DNA of 64,000 bases from Cyprinodon diabolis (Eukaryota > Chordata > Actinopteri > Cyprinodontiformes > Cyprinodontidae): assembly GCA_030533445.1 (NCBI GenBank), contig CM060064.1:3596916-3660915 (forward strand), read 5' to 3'. Shown here piece after piece: positions 48,444 through 60,386 of this stretch; the stretch's first letter is position 1, and each line of letters opens with the position of its first letter. Under the pieces are notes generated by a model that made no database searches, was not told where the DNA came from, and was given only the letters and a program-made list of their open reading frames with translations. The position numbers and the translations under genes are program-made.

Positions 48444-49030
48444 AGGCTGGGGAACATTAGGCCAGGTAGGAGGGTGAAGAAGGGGGAGAAGGGGGGGGGG
48501 GGGGGGGGAGAAGGGGGAAAAAGGAGGAAAAAAGAAAAGAGATTAAAAACTGAGAATGTTTTGGGCATACTTCTGTATGATAAACATTTCTGTAGTTCTC
48601 TGAATGTAAACTGGAAGATTTTAAAACATTGACGATGCCATGAACGGGATACGAACCTGCGAGCGGTACTAAGATACGGATGAAAGATCACGTGACATGC
48701 CGTCCATAATGTGACGCTGGGCATAACATTGAATGTGGATTAAAAGGGATATGCATTTATACAGAATACTTTCAGGGACATACACATCTGTAATTGTGAA
48801 TAAAGACTTTTTAATTTTTTTTTTTTTTTATCATTTACTTACCTGTTCTTATAATTTCTAATATAGATTCTTATATAAATGTATGTGGCTTCCCTGTCTT
48901 TCTTATAAAGAAACCTTAGGAAGAATGAGAACCAGAGGAAGTTGTGGCTGGATTTGGAAGGGGGATCTACCATCTGAAAGGACTATATCTATTTATTTTT
49001 TTATTAAAAAACCCTGTAATTGGGATTAAG

Positions 49031-49065
<35 letters not shown>

Positions 49066-49310
49066 GTGTGTAAAAGTACCATTAATTAATTAATTCAATT
49101 CAATATTTTTTTTTCTTCAGAAAATGATTGCAATCATTACACTTTAAGTGCATGTATAAACTGGCTTTATTTTCAATAAAAACTGTTGGGCAATAAAAGT
49201 CAATGTTTATTCACAGAAATGTTTGTGCTGTTAAATGTCAATAAAAAATGAAACAATATACAAAAGGTAAAGGTTTAACAGTAAAACCAAATATTTAGGA
49301 ATAAAACTAT
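48444..49310. other. Unique flank with simple repeats
   Basis: No gene recognised. It holds an 18-bp G run (48491-48508) inside a purine-rich tract, T/A-rich stretches, and a (TATC)n microsatellite of nearly nine copies (49031-49065). A short B-box-like stretch near 48640-48662 on the minus strand has no tRNA around it. Confidence 0.7.
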
Positions 49311-52300
49311 TTACATAAATGAAACACCTAGTTTCAATCTTTTTTTTCCCACCCTCCTCATCTCCTCCAACCACTGCTCCTTTGGAAGGACCTCAGACTG
49401 CGGGCAGTAAACCCTCCCACGGTAGCGGCTATGCCCAGTCGCTGCTGTACGGAAGAGGCCACATTTTTTGCAGATGTTATCCTGTACAGTTCTGTTATAT
49501 GGCCTCTTTTTGGGGGATTCCTGGTGGAGGCTGGCGCTTCCCTCCATTATCCTTAGATAGAAAACTTTGTATCAATTTGACTGTATGATCTGATTGAACT
49601 GTAAAGTGCCTTGAGATGACATGTGTTGTGAATTTGGCGCTATATAAATAAACTGAATTGAATTGAAATTGTGCAGGCAGGACAACCTGATATACAACCA
49701 CAGGTTGTCCTACCTGTGCAAATGCCTGATGAGGGATCCCAGTAGCCAACGGCTGGCGAGCAAAGGGTGCCCAGCCTGCTGAAGCCGGGAGCACCGCTGG
49801 TGCCGCAAAGAGCTGCCTTTTTGTGCCAACTTTAGGGAGGATGGCACACGCTGCCTGACTTTGTTTGGCCTGACCAGCTGTACACTCTGGCAGCTGATAT
49901 TGATGTTCATGCTGCACTGGTACAGGAATAGAAGGCAGCACTTTTGGGTCCAACAATGGTTCTTCTGACACAGGTAAATCCGTTAATACAGAAGTTCCCT
50001 GAAGCAGCACAGACAGCTCCTGCTTCTTTTGCCTGCCATTGTGCCACTGGATGAGGGTGGTCTGATTAACCTCCACCAGCTGAATCTCTGATCCCTGCAT
50101 CACTCTGGCATTTCCAATCACCAGCTGTCTGATTTTACGATAGTCCCTCAAAATTAGGGACCACCGTGATTCCGACCCTTTGCCTTTCCTTTTTGGGGCA
50201 GGGTGCAGACCACAAAGGCGAATAAAAATGGCCTCCACCAACCTACAGCAGTCAGGCCACTGAGCAGGAGCGCTGCTGGAACCTAGCACGCAGCGGGTTG
50301 TGCTCTCAACACCAGGAGTTTTAGAGGGCTTCTTTGGCGATCGAAAGCGTCCACTTAAAAGTCTCTCCTGGTGGTGTGCTGCATACACAACCCGCTGCTT
50401 GTCCTCGTCATCCAGTGCCAGAGCTCCATGATGCGGTCTGCTTGGAGGTTGGTCAGACAGAGGGAGATCTGCTCCCGAAGCCCCACCAAGTAGTCAGCGA
50501 GCATATCTACGTGCTGGTATCCAGGCACGTTCTGGTCATCAACAGCCTGTCAATATTAAGCACAAAAAAGAAAATTACTATTTAAACATTAACAACAACC
50601 AAACTGATGCATTAGATTTAATAAACCATGTGAAAATACACAACAGTAGCAAACAGCTGTTACTGACCATTGTTTCATCTGAGGTATCTCAAGCCCTCAT
50701 CTTCCTCATCGACTACTGCATCATGCTCCTCAACCAAGCAAGCAGTCTCCTCTGAGTCGGGGTTCATGTCCTGCAGTGCCTGACCAGTCTGCTGAAACAG
50801 GTACTGCAGTCCGATGAGCTCACCTGAGACAGAACAAAATACATAATGAACAATACAGACTACAAAATATAAAACTAATTAAGCTGTATGAAACATTAAT
50901 AAAATGGCTCAGATGAGTGTCAACTGTAAAACCTAATTCAATAAATAACACAAAGATATGGTTGAATTCTGTAAATAATTTTTTTGTTCTATGTTCAAGC
51001 AGCATCTTAATATTCTTATCTATAATGTTCTCAAATTTACTTCTGTCTTTACTTAATGCATAAATCATCCCCTTGTCATGTTATTATGTTTGCTTTGTAT
51101 GCTTTATGAGAATTTTTTCACTAAAAGCTGGGGTTATTGTGATACACATTTAGTGAGATCACAGACGCAGCCTCCTACTTTTCCTGTGGCCTGGTAGTGC
51201 TGATGTCATTCTTACCTGTGTAACGTGCGGGCGGACAGAACTCAGGTGCCATCTTTCTGCCAAACAGCTTCTCGTAGGCTTTATTGACAAAATGCAACAA
51301 ATCACCCGAGTAGCAGCACAAAGAGGACTTCTCCATTGCAAGGGCAGCAACACGCCGATCCTGGTTCCACCTGTGCAGTCCTTCCAACAGGTAAATCTGG
51401 AAATTCAGGCTGTTGGCGCTGGTTCCGAGAAACAAAGTCAACACATTAAACACATCAAATAGACAAACGTACATGAATGAAAAGACACAAATTTTGGTTT
51501 TAATAATTTCAATACAAACCTGGTATGAAGCGGTTGAGGTGAAGATGAAAAGACTCCAAAGAAGTTGAGCCTCGGGCACACCAGAAGACTGGCAGCCGCA
51601 CACCTCCCTTGGTCAGCTCCCCGGTTTTAGTGTATAGAGCGACACCTGCTGGGTCTTGGATGCACTTTACATGCTTTTTCTGGACCCGCCAGATGTGCTC
51701 CATCCTCTCCTGATCAAACAGAGGAACGCCAAGGGAGTCGTTGCCACAGGACCCCATCAGTGAAGTAATCAGCTCCTCCAACAGCTGAACCGTGGTGTCC
51801 ACTCCTCGTGTCCTGCGTCTGCAGTGGAGAGCCAACTCATCCTTGGTCAGATGTCGGTCTACATCTGTGGTAGGGACTCCCTTGGCCTGAAGTTGCTGGG
51901 CCTTGGCTTCACGTAGCAGTGCTAAATCAGCTGCATCCCATTCAAAAATGCATGATGACATGCGTGACATGTAAAGTGGGTACAGCTGATGGGCATCGGT
52001 GGTGCATCCCAGGGCAAGCCGCCGCATGAAGTGCCAAATATCCAGCCTCACCACCAGCCTTGGCCACCCACTGAATCTGACCTGCAGCTTGGTTGTTTCT
52101 GCTGCCTCAGCACAGCAACCACAGTCCACGTAAAGGGCAACAGGGGGATCCACACCGGCCTGCTCGTATCTCTTCACCAGTCCACTTGCCATCCTGTCTA
52201 AACCAGCTCCCTCTTGAGCGGTCAGGACGCTCATTAGAATCTGGCGGTGCTCGTTTCCCACAGAGCTCAGCCAGAGACCTGTTCCCTTTGCAGTCCCAGC

Positions 52301-53502
52301 GAGCTTCTTTGTGATCTGAAGCACAACACATGAACAGAGCCACACACAATATGGTTTAGAAATAGCAAAATGCTAAATAATTAAAATGCCAAATGTAGTT
52401 ATTGAACCCTATTTTACAGAAAACAAGATTGTTCAACCTTTTTTGTGGAATCCATCTTAAGAATGGTGCCATACGTCGACGTAATGTGGGCCTTGATGTC
52501 ATCAAGCCTTGTCAAAATGTCCTGGCTGTAGACAGAAAGGAGCCACTTGCAGGTGGGGACAACCTTAGGCTCCGGAGGCTCAGGGAACGTCACAGGCAGC
52601 AGACCCTGGCGCTGGGGGAAGCCCATACACGCAGTGACGTACCTTGACACACGTTGGAGCCACTCCTCCGTGTGGTTCTCCCGCAGCTGCTTTAAAACCC
52701 TTGTGGGACTGTTGCCCAGGCCCCTCTCCCGCAGAAACCGAATCACCCGAATGTCACAGGCATACCTTGGTTACAGATAAAGAAATCAGCAATAATGTAC
52801 AGCATTCATTTGTATATGGAAAAAGAAAACAACACACAATACTCACTTTTGAGTCATGATGACTCGGAATTCTGACCTGTGAGCCAAGTCCAGTTGTTGG
52901 AGGACAGCTTGGCTCCAGGACACGTGTGAAGCTTTACACCTGGTACAAATCAGTGTCTCAGTGACCATGATGTAAATGCAGTCAATGTCCAGCACCCGCC
53001 GTGTCCTTTTGTGAAGCCCTGCCCCAGTGAGCTGATGCCCACCACATGCAGGATTTGGGCAGACCACCTTGACCTTCCACAACTTGTACGGCATCCACAC
53101 AAGCAGTGAATGGGCAAAGAAGCGGTCAGCTGAAGGTGGCTGGTGGTAAATGGGACTCGGCTGCGGTGGGGAGTACCACAGCTTCAGGTTGTCCTGGAGC
53201 TGTAGTTTGTCCTTTGCCCCCATCCTAAACAACACTTTTGCAATCCACCTATGGTCTTCAGGTGGGAAGCCCTCTGACCACAAACGGGGCAGCTGAGGAG
53301 TTACAGCAAAAAAGAAAGAAAAGAAACAATTTATAATCATGCTATCAGAAAAAAAAAATATCATTGCAAGATAACTTACAGATACAGGAGCATAGTTTGT
53401 ACACAGTGTATCGTTGCAAGATGAGTAGAGTAGACTGACCAAGTTAAGTGAGCAATCAGCATCCTCTGTGCTTTCCAAATTTGCACACACCGCCTCTCTC
53501 AA
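49311..53502 (-). pseudogene. Multi-exon DDE-transposase-like gene, degenerate
   Basis: Exons can be followed on the minus strand: 53502-53380, 53292-52847, 52765-52438, 52315-51520, about 51425-51217, 50823 to about 50665, and 50546-49311. Introns 53379-53293 (87 bp), 52846-52766 (81 bp) and 52437-52316 (122 bp) have GT-AG ends and join in frame. The second exon holds a CPNPAC/CTRC zinc ribbon (similar to what I recall as DUF6729). Exon 4 has D in LYVDCGCC, D in RLDIWHF and E in TSLESFH, a likely DDE triad. The last exon ends with a Cys-rich YNRTVQDNICKKCG segment. Damage: exon 5 is preceded by CG instead of AG, exon 6 runs into a stop, exon 7 has a 1-base frameshift near 50415, and a repeat splits the last exon. 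It could be a dead transposon or a domesticated relative; the transposase family is uncertain. Confidence 0.72.
49551..49672 (+). repeat. Short interspersed repeat inserted in the last exon
   Basis: About 120 bp with GTAAAGTGCCTTGAGATGAC and TTGGCGCTATATAAATAAAC, ending in TGAATTGAATTG repeats. The same sequence occurs at 57179-57298. It interrupts the coding sequence between the VVLPAQ and NGGKRQPP segments of the transposase-like gene. It looks like the 3' end of a widespread teleost retroelement. Confidence 0.75.
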
Positions 53503-54354
53503 GTTATAGCAGCTTGTCAGCGGCGCAAAAGTGGGTATGCACTATAATACGTCGGCCTGGCTGAACTGGAGAGAGCGCAGATCCAATCGCAGTAAAATAA
53601 TTTATATTACAGTTGTCGCATCCCTGCTGCTAGCAGGTTGACTACACATGCAAAGCGTGTTATGGGGAAGAATAACGTCAGGTTTTTACTGTCTGTTTCT
53701 CCTGCCATGAGCAAGGTGCATTAGCACTAGAATTCCTGGAGAATTCCAGTTTTCCTGCAAGCCCCCCTCCCCTCTTCAAGTTTGTGTATTCACTCTACCT
53801 TGCTAACTGTCCTTGTTGTAATGCAAATAATCTGTAATATGACCAGCCCTTCTGGCATCAGAAAGGGAGCATGCTCTAAACTCTTTTCATTACCTGCTCC
53901 TGCAACATCAGACCTTTCTGCAGGAATATCTTAAAAAGTCATATCTTAATCTTTTATTTAGGCAAACCTATTGAACAACCAGATATCATACTGGTCCGAG
54001 TTCCTGAGCTGAGAACAGGTCATAACCATGATTTTCCAACAAGGCAAGGCAGAGCCTATTTATATTGTCCATTCAGCAACAGACTCATTCATATTGCAAA
54101 GCTCAATATGTGAAAGAAAGAACAACTTAGAGAATAATTGTATCTTGTCTTGTCTCGCCTTTTCACGTCATTAAACATTTCAGCTTAGAGAATGACAAAC
54201 AGTCTGATTTCAGTACAGCAGTAACATTTATTCCACCCAAGGAAAAGCGCTACATATGAAGCTACAATTTAGAAGTTTTCACAAACCCAAGGTGAGTCCT
54301 TCCAGTTGCAGAGATTGCGCACCTGGCTTACTTATAAAAACAATTAAGAAATCT
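53503..54354. other. Stretch without a recognised gene
   Basis: Nothing identifiable. It may include the promoter and first exon of the transposase-like pseudogene (GC-rich part at 53515-53660), followed by AT-rich sequence. Confidence 0.5.
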
Positions 54355-55560
54355 CAAAAAATAGAGTTTAGCACATATTCCAAAAGTAAGAGTTGTAGTC
54401 TGAACTAGATGAGGTTATCTATGTGTGATACACGTTTTGTGGAACTACAATGATCTATAGTGTAATTATTGGCTATTATATGCTTATAATAACAATGAAT
54501 AACTCTCCAAAAATACAGTTGGGCCTCTCTTTCCAAAGTAAGAAAAAAAAAAGAATGTTAGAACTGTAAATATACAGTCATATTTTTATATTACTATTTT
54601 TTTTAATGTATTATTATTTTCAAAGCTAAACTTTAAAATATGAAATTCTCTAGAGCTGATCTAAATGAAATTTCTTTTTATTTATACTTGTGTATACAAA
54701 ATGACAAAATAAATCTAAGTCATAAGTAATTATTGGCTTTTATATGCTTATAATAACAGTGAAAAAAAAGAAAAAAAATAGAGTTTAGCACATTTTCCAA
54801 AAGTAAGAGTTGTAGTCTGAACTAGATGAGATTATCTATGTGTGCTACAAGTTTTGTGGAACTACAATGATCTATAGTGTAATTATTGGCTATTATATGC
54901 TTATAATAACAATGAAAAAAATCTCCATAAATACAGTTTGGCCTATATTCCCAAAGTAAGAGTTGTAGTATGATCCAGATGAAGTTATCTGTGTATCCTG
55001 GAGGCACTACAGTGATCTAGAGTGTATTTATTGCTCATTTTATACTTATTCTGATAATAAAATAGAGGTGCCATTTGTCATCTAGGCTTCGGAAATTCCT
55101 CAGAAAAGCATTATTTTCTTATCCAATTAATGTGATATGAATGACATGAGATGAGATACACATGAAATGAATTTGATAATAATCCACCTCTCCTTGGTGA
55201 AGCTTTTTTATTAGAATAAGTATAAAATGAGCAATGACTACACTATAGATCATTGTAGTGCCTCCAAACTTCTAGGATACATAGGTAACCTCATTTAGTT
55301 CAGACTACAACTACAACTCTTACTTTGGGAAAATGGGCTAAACTGTTTTTTTTTTTTTTTTTTTTACATTTTTCATTGTTATTAAGCATAACAAAGCCAA
55401 TTATTACACTTTAGATCATTGTGGTGCCACCAAACTTGTAGCACACATAGATAACCCCATCTTGTTCAGACTACAACTCGTACCTTCGGAAAATGTGCTA
55501 AACTCTATTTTTTTTTTTTTGCATTTTTCATTGTTATTATAAGCATAAAAACAGCCAATA
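54355..55560. repeat. AT-rich fold-back repeat cluster
   Basis: A repeat of about 140 bp (AAGTAAGAGTTGTAGTCTGA, then CTACAATGATCTATAGTG, then GGCTATTATATGCTTATAAT) occurs in direct orientation at about 54355-54500, 54725-54915 (one partial, one full) and 54915-55065. It occurs inverted at about 55200-55370 and 55375-55560. Direct and inverted copies face each other around 55070-55200, so the region can fold into a large hairpin. This suggests a fold-back or MITE-type element with nested copies. Confidence 0.7.
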
Positions 55561-55750
55561 GGGATCGGGATCCGCGTTGCATTGTGGGACGTGGCGGCCA
55601 TATTGAGGGCTACGCGAACGTAAACATAGCTCTGATACAACGTTGTTGTTGAAAGAAGAGACGTAGAAGTAGAGAGAAAAAAGATGTTAAAATCCAGAAA
55701 AGGATCTGGAATTTACCGGGACACATTAAATAGAGAAGCCAGGGACCAGT
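55561..55750 (+). other. Transposon-like 5' fragment with short ORF start
   Basis: GC-rich lead containing GCATTGTGGGACGTGG and a YY1-like GCGGCCATATTG, then an ATG at 55684 opening a frame starting MLKSRKGSGIYRDTL. The frame enters another repeat after about 25 codons. This looks like a truncated first exon of a transposon gene; I cannot name the family. Confidence 0.35.
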
Positions 55751-57300
55751 ATGTTGACACTAAGCATGCTTGTAGCGACAGTGAAGAGGAAAATTCCCTT
55801 TGAACGGGAAGAAACCTACAGCAGAACCAGGCTCAGTGTGAGCAGCCATCTGCTGAGGCCGACTGGGGTTCAAGGAGACAGAAGCAGACATAGAAAAAGA
55901 AGCATAGATACAAAAGGCAACTGTCAACCAGCTCCACAGGCGGCCCCGTCCAGGAAACACACAGCCAGGCAGACGAGCTCCGAGCCAGCTCCCATGTTAG
56001 AGGATGAAGAGAGCACATCCAGTTATTCACAGTCAGAGAAACAGGACCACACTCAAAAACAGGCTGATCTCCAGCATCTATAAACAAAGGTGTTGATGGA
56101 AGCAGCACAGCTGATATTTCTCTCCAGGATGGAGTCACAGCCAAACAAGAACAGACCAGATGAAGCTACTATGAGAAAAAGCAGAGAGAGCAGAACGTTA
56201 GAGATTGAACTAATTAATTCTGCAGAATTGCCATTAAAGAATGAAAATTTAAGCAAAAATTATGAAAAGGGGTCCTTATGTCCTCCAGCAATCTAAACCT
56301 ATCGCAGATATAGAAATAGCTCAGGATAACTTGAGCCACTCCAAGTATAATCTTTATTAAAAAGGAAAGTTTTAGGCCTAGCCTTAAAAGTAGATCGTCT
56401 GCCTCACGATAAGCCTCCTATTCCACTTTTATAAATTCTAGGAACCACTAGTAAACCTGCGAAGTGCTCTGTTAGGAACATAAGGAACAATCATATCTCT
56501 GATATGAGATGGAGCTTGGCCAAGTAAGGCTTTATGTTTGAGGAGGATTTTAAATTCTCTAACAAACTTATACATCCCGTGAGTAAATAGGAGCGCTACC
56601 GCAGGTCATTCATCCTTGCTGCCATCACACTTTATAAAAGCCACTGCATTAAAATCTGGTGTAATAACTGTGCAATAACGTAAACTCCTATTCTGTAGAA
56701 TCTGTTAGTTCAATCTCTAATGTTATGCTCTCTCTGCTTTTCCTCAGAGTAGCTTTGCCTCATCTGTTCCTGTTTGGCTGTGACTCCATCCTGGAGAGAA
56801 ACATCAGCTGTGCTGCTGCCATCAACACCTTTGTTTATAGATGCAGGAGATCGGCCTGTTTTCCTGTGTATTCCTGTTTCTCTGACCGTGACTAACTGGA
56901 TGTGCTCTCTTCATCCTCTGACATGGGAGCTGGCTCGGAGCTCGTCTGCCTGCCTGTGTGTTTCCTGGATGGGGCCGCCTTTACAGTTGCTTTTTTTATC
57001 TCTGCTTCTGTCTCCTTGAACCCCAGTCGGCCTCAGCAGATGGCCGCTCACACTGAGCCTGGTTCTGCTGGAGGTTTCTTCCTGTTAAAAGGGAGGTTTT
57101 CCTCTCCACTGTCGCTACAAGCATGCTTAGTGTGAGGGATTGTATTTGAGTCAATGAGTCGATGCAATCAACTGGTTTTTCTTAGAAAGAACACTTTGAA
57201 TAAATTTGACAGTATGATCTGGTCGAACTGTAAAGTGCCTTAAGATGACATGTGTTGTGAATTTGGCGCTATATAAATAAACTGAATTGAATTGAATTAA
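55751..57300. repeat. Composite of dispersed teleost repeats in inverted pair
   Basis: 55751 to about 56260 is the reverse complement of a sequence that occurs in direct orientation at about 56700-57130 (shared: AGCATGCTT, TTTCTTCCTGTTAAAAGGGA, GCTGGCTCGGAGCTCGTCTG). The spacer (about 56270-56700) has phrases such as AAAGGAAAGTTTTAGGCCTA and TCTAGGAACCAC that I recognise from repeats found all over teleost genomes. 57179-57298 is the same short 3' element as at 49551. Open frames here are repeat-derived and have no recognisable domain. Confidence 0.65.
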
Positions 57301-58648
57301 ACTGTTTATCTATTTAACAGATCAAAAACCGCACCTACCTGCCACCATTTTTATTGTACATAAGATACTGTATATATAAGTCACCTTAAAACTCTCCTTC
57401 CTTTTTACCATCCACCGAATACATCTGGATGCACTGTATACATCTGGATGTTTACTTCCGGATCTTTCAGAAGTTTGAATTTGGAATATGACCCGACTTT
57501 TCCTGCATTTTCATTCAAATGCAGATGGTTTAACAAACGGAGAACACACTTTTATTTCTAGTTTACACTGTTTTTAAGTTACAAGATTCACCGAGAGATT
57601 CAGTTTGTGATTGCACAGGTTTCTGCCAATACTTGTCCTCCATGAAGGTGGCAATGACTGTCTCTTTGGATACTGTTTTTATGTTCACAAGACTCATATT
57701 ATGCCAAAAGAGGATCAGTTTCTGGTCCTTTCCCATCCCCTTTAGAATTCCAGAGTGCCTCTTGTATATTTCACTGCGAAGCTTTAGGATCAATAAAAAA
57801 AAACTTGCACATTTTCTTAAAGTTCGCTCATATTCAGAATTCACACTTCTGAAAGTACTTTGAAAATTAAATTATTACCTACTGTTCAATAAATTATAAG
57901 TGTATTTCATTAAGAGTAATTTTCATTTTTACTGGAGGCATCCATGTTTGTCAAAGAACACTACTTCCACCTACTGGTTTGTGACGTCACAGTGCGGTAT
58001 CGGCTGTTGATCAAGTCCCAGTGCTGTATCTGGTGTTTGTCACAACCCGCTATTATCCAAGTGATCTTGAAAACATTCTTCTTCCAAATGTCGGCTACAT
58101 ATTACGTGTTTTTTCTCTGACCAGAAGTTCGATGGCAAATCCTCCCTCTTTAATTTGGCGATCCAACGACCAACCCGTCCGTGGAGGATCAGGAATCAGA
58201 AAGGAGGAATAACTCTTTTCTTTTTTCCCTTTTACCCGATGTATTCCAGCATCCAGCTGCCATGCACGTGGGCATTGTCAGTTTCACTATAGCTCTGGTG
58301 AATTTCAATGGTGAAGTCCTCTGGAAATCTTCAATAATTGTTGTTAATTGCAGATGTGTCTAGTAGTTCCCATTGATTTTGCTTGTAAAGCGGGGAGAAT
58401 GGCGCTAGGCTTACCGCACCATGATGTCACTGCTGGAAGATGGCAGGAGGGAGGGGTTACTATATTTGGGCAAAAATGGCCGCTCCCAGACTCAATGATC
58501 GCAACGAAAAATATTATTTTTATATTTTACTGATTAAAGCTAAATTCATTAAATCCCCACAAATGTCTTAGTTTAAGGTATAAATAATGATCCATGATTA
58601 TTCCTTGCTGACCAGACTTTTCCTTAAAAGGGAATTGTTGGCCTGGTT
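57301..58648. other. Stretch without a recognised gene
   Basis: No recognised gene. One minus-strand open frame of 93 codons (57563-57844) shows no motif that I know. There is a small direct repeat ACATCTGGATG (57421-57450) and a GC-rich part at 58380-58500 with ATGGC motifs. Confidence 0.5.
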
Positions 58649-59554
58649 CGGGGGTCAGCAACCCACGGCTCCGGGGCCTGTGCCAGGCTAACAAAGCTGC
58701 AGGTGTGTCTCGGACCCAAAGGGAAAAAAGAAAGATAGCTGATGAGAAGAGAGGATATAAAGAATTATCATTATCAATGTGGAAGGATTGCCTGCAATTT
58801 TGCTTTGTGATGAGAGGTTGTCAAAAAATAAAAATAAACATTTCCCTGGCCATTTCCAGGGAAGGCTAAATATGCAGCCAATCACAAAGTTGGGAGAGAG
58901 AGAAAAAGTGGGATTGCAGAACTTCTGGTTAATTAGAGGAGAGCAAAGATAGATCTAAGAAGTGGATTACATCTCCAAACTCAACTACTGCTGCTAGGTT
59001 TGTTGCAAGGATGGAAAACCGTCCACAGATCTAACAGGTAGAGCTCTGATGCAGGGATGGGAACTTTCTTCCATTTTTCCCCAAATCCTAAACATGTAAA
59101 TCACACCAAGGAGCGCTGGGATGGGGGATTTCAGGGTTAGAGAGCTCTGCTCTGATGGATGTCAGTTCCTGCTTGGTTCCTCACGACTCCATCAGCTCTT
59201 CCCAACAGAAACACGTCCTCCATAGAATGATTCCATAATCGACTTTCTATAATTTCATCAATGCAACCAAAAATTAAACCGCGCTGTGAAGCGCCGCACA
59301 GTGAGAGCGTTCACTGCTCCTCCCTCACCTCATGCTGCCATGTGACACTTTCTCCAGGATAAACATTTAATCATGAATGCTTATTATATATCTAAGCCAA
59401 CATAGTCTTTTTCTATAGTGGGATAATACACTTAGAGCCCGTAGTGCCAAACCAGGCATATATAAGACTTTTACATTTTTGTGGCTCCAGACAGATTTAT
59501 TTTCTCTTTTTTGTCCATAATGGCTCTTTGAGCAGTTTGGGTTGCCCACCCCTG
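58649..59554. mobile_element. Non-autonomous hAT-like element 1
   Basis: The ends are CGGGGGTCAGCAACCC and GGGTTGCCCACCCCTG, inverted repeats with a few mismatches and of the CAGGGGT...-type known from hAT (Charlie-like) elements. Flanks GCCTGGTT (58641-58648) and ACCTGGTT (59555-59562) form an 8-bp target duplication with one mismatch. At 906 bp with no transposase frame, it is a deletion derivative. Confidence 0.75.
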
Positions 59555-59922
59555 ACCTGGTTGAACAGGCGAGGTCTTCTGCTCTTCTGTAAAGCTGTCG
59601 CCATGATAGCAGGAAGGGATGAACTCAGTTGCTGCATTGTACGTTTTTATAAACCTGAAATCTGAGTCCACCTCCTCTGTTTAAGGTGGGGTTTCCTTAT
59701 ATATAGGTATAAAGCCTGAAACTCAACGCTATTTCTGACATTATGAATTGAAAAGCAGTGGCGGCTGGTGAAAAATATTTTTGGTGGGGCTGATATAGCC
59801 TAGTGTATGTCTCCAACTAATCCGGAATAAGAATTCAAATAAACAATTGCACAATACATACAATTTAACAGTAATGATTTAATTTACTATATAATAACAG
59901 TAACAGTGATGATTTGGGTCAC

Positions 59923-60341
59923 TGTGACGGGGTTCTTTGGCCTCCAAGAATCCAGGCTCAGTCGGGTTACCGGTGTTGGTGATTTATTGTGCTCAAAAAC
60001 TCAAAACAGGGAGCAAAAGAAACTAAACATATACAAGATCCTCTGGGCCTCAGCCTCCCTCCAGTTACCAGCAATGTAACAAAGAAACAGAAAACAGAAA
60101 TGGCCGCTCTTCTTCCCACAGCCCTCATAAAACAGTTTAAGCCCCTCACCTCAGGCTCTCTTATTTCTGATTTCTTCTCATTAATCAGTTTTGTCCATAT
60201 ATTACTTCCACAAACATTTGATGTACAAAAGCAAACAAATATTTTTTACAACTTAATTCTTTTACACATATTCATTGACTTATTCAATTACACCAAACTG
60301 GGTTTGAACCCAGCAAAGACGCCGCCAGGCTGAAGATGACA
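59923..60341 (-). repeat. Possible solo LTR nested in hAT element 2
   Basis: Bounded by TGTGACGG and GATGACA on the plus strand (TG...CA), with AATAAA on the minus strand near 59980, where U5 would be. No clear target duplication is visible, so the boundaries are tentative. Confidence 0.35.
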
Positions 60342-60358
60342 AGTCCCCGTAGCGCGCG

Positions 60359-60386
60359 CACACACACACACACACACCCACACACG
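60359..60386. repeat. CA microsatellite
   Basis: A CA dinucleotide run with one CCCA interruption, inside hAT element 2, next to a short CG run. Confidence 0.9.

Noticed and set aside
48636..48665. tRNA-like 3' half on the minus strand (GGTTCGTATCCCGTTCATGG)
   Set aside because: The B-box-like part has no matching acceptor 5' strand, D-arm or anticodon arm upstream; probably chance or a worn SINE head.
48413..48724. 103-codon minus-strand frame with a proline run
   Set aside because: It translates the G-run and purine tract; low-complexity artefact.
56774..57135. Open frames rich in Ser/Leu on the plus strand
   Set aside because: They lie in dispersed repeats and recur inverted at 55751-56260; no coding evidence.
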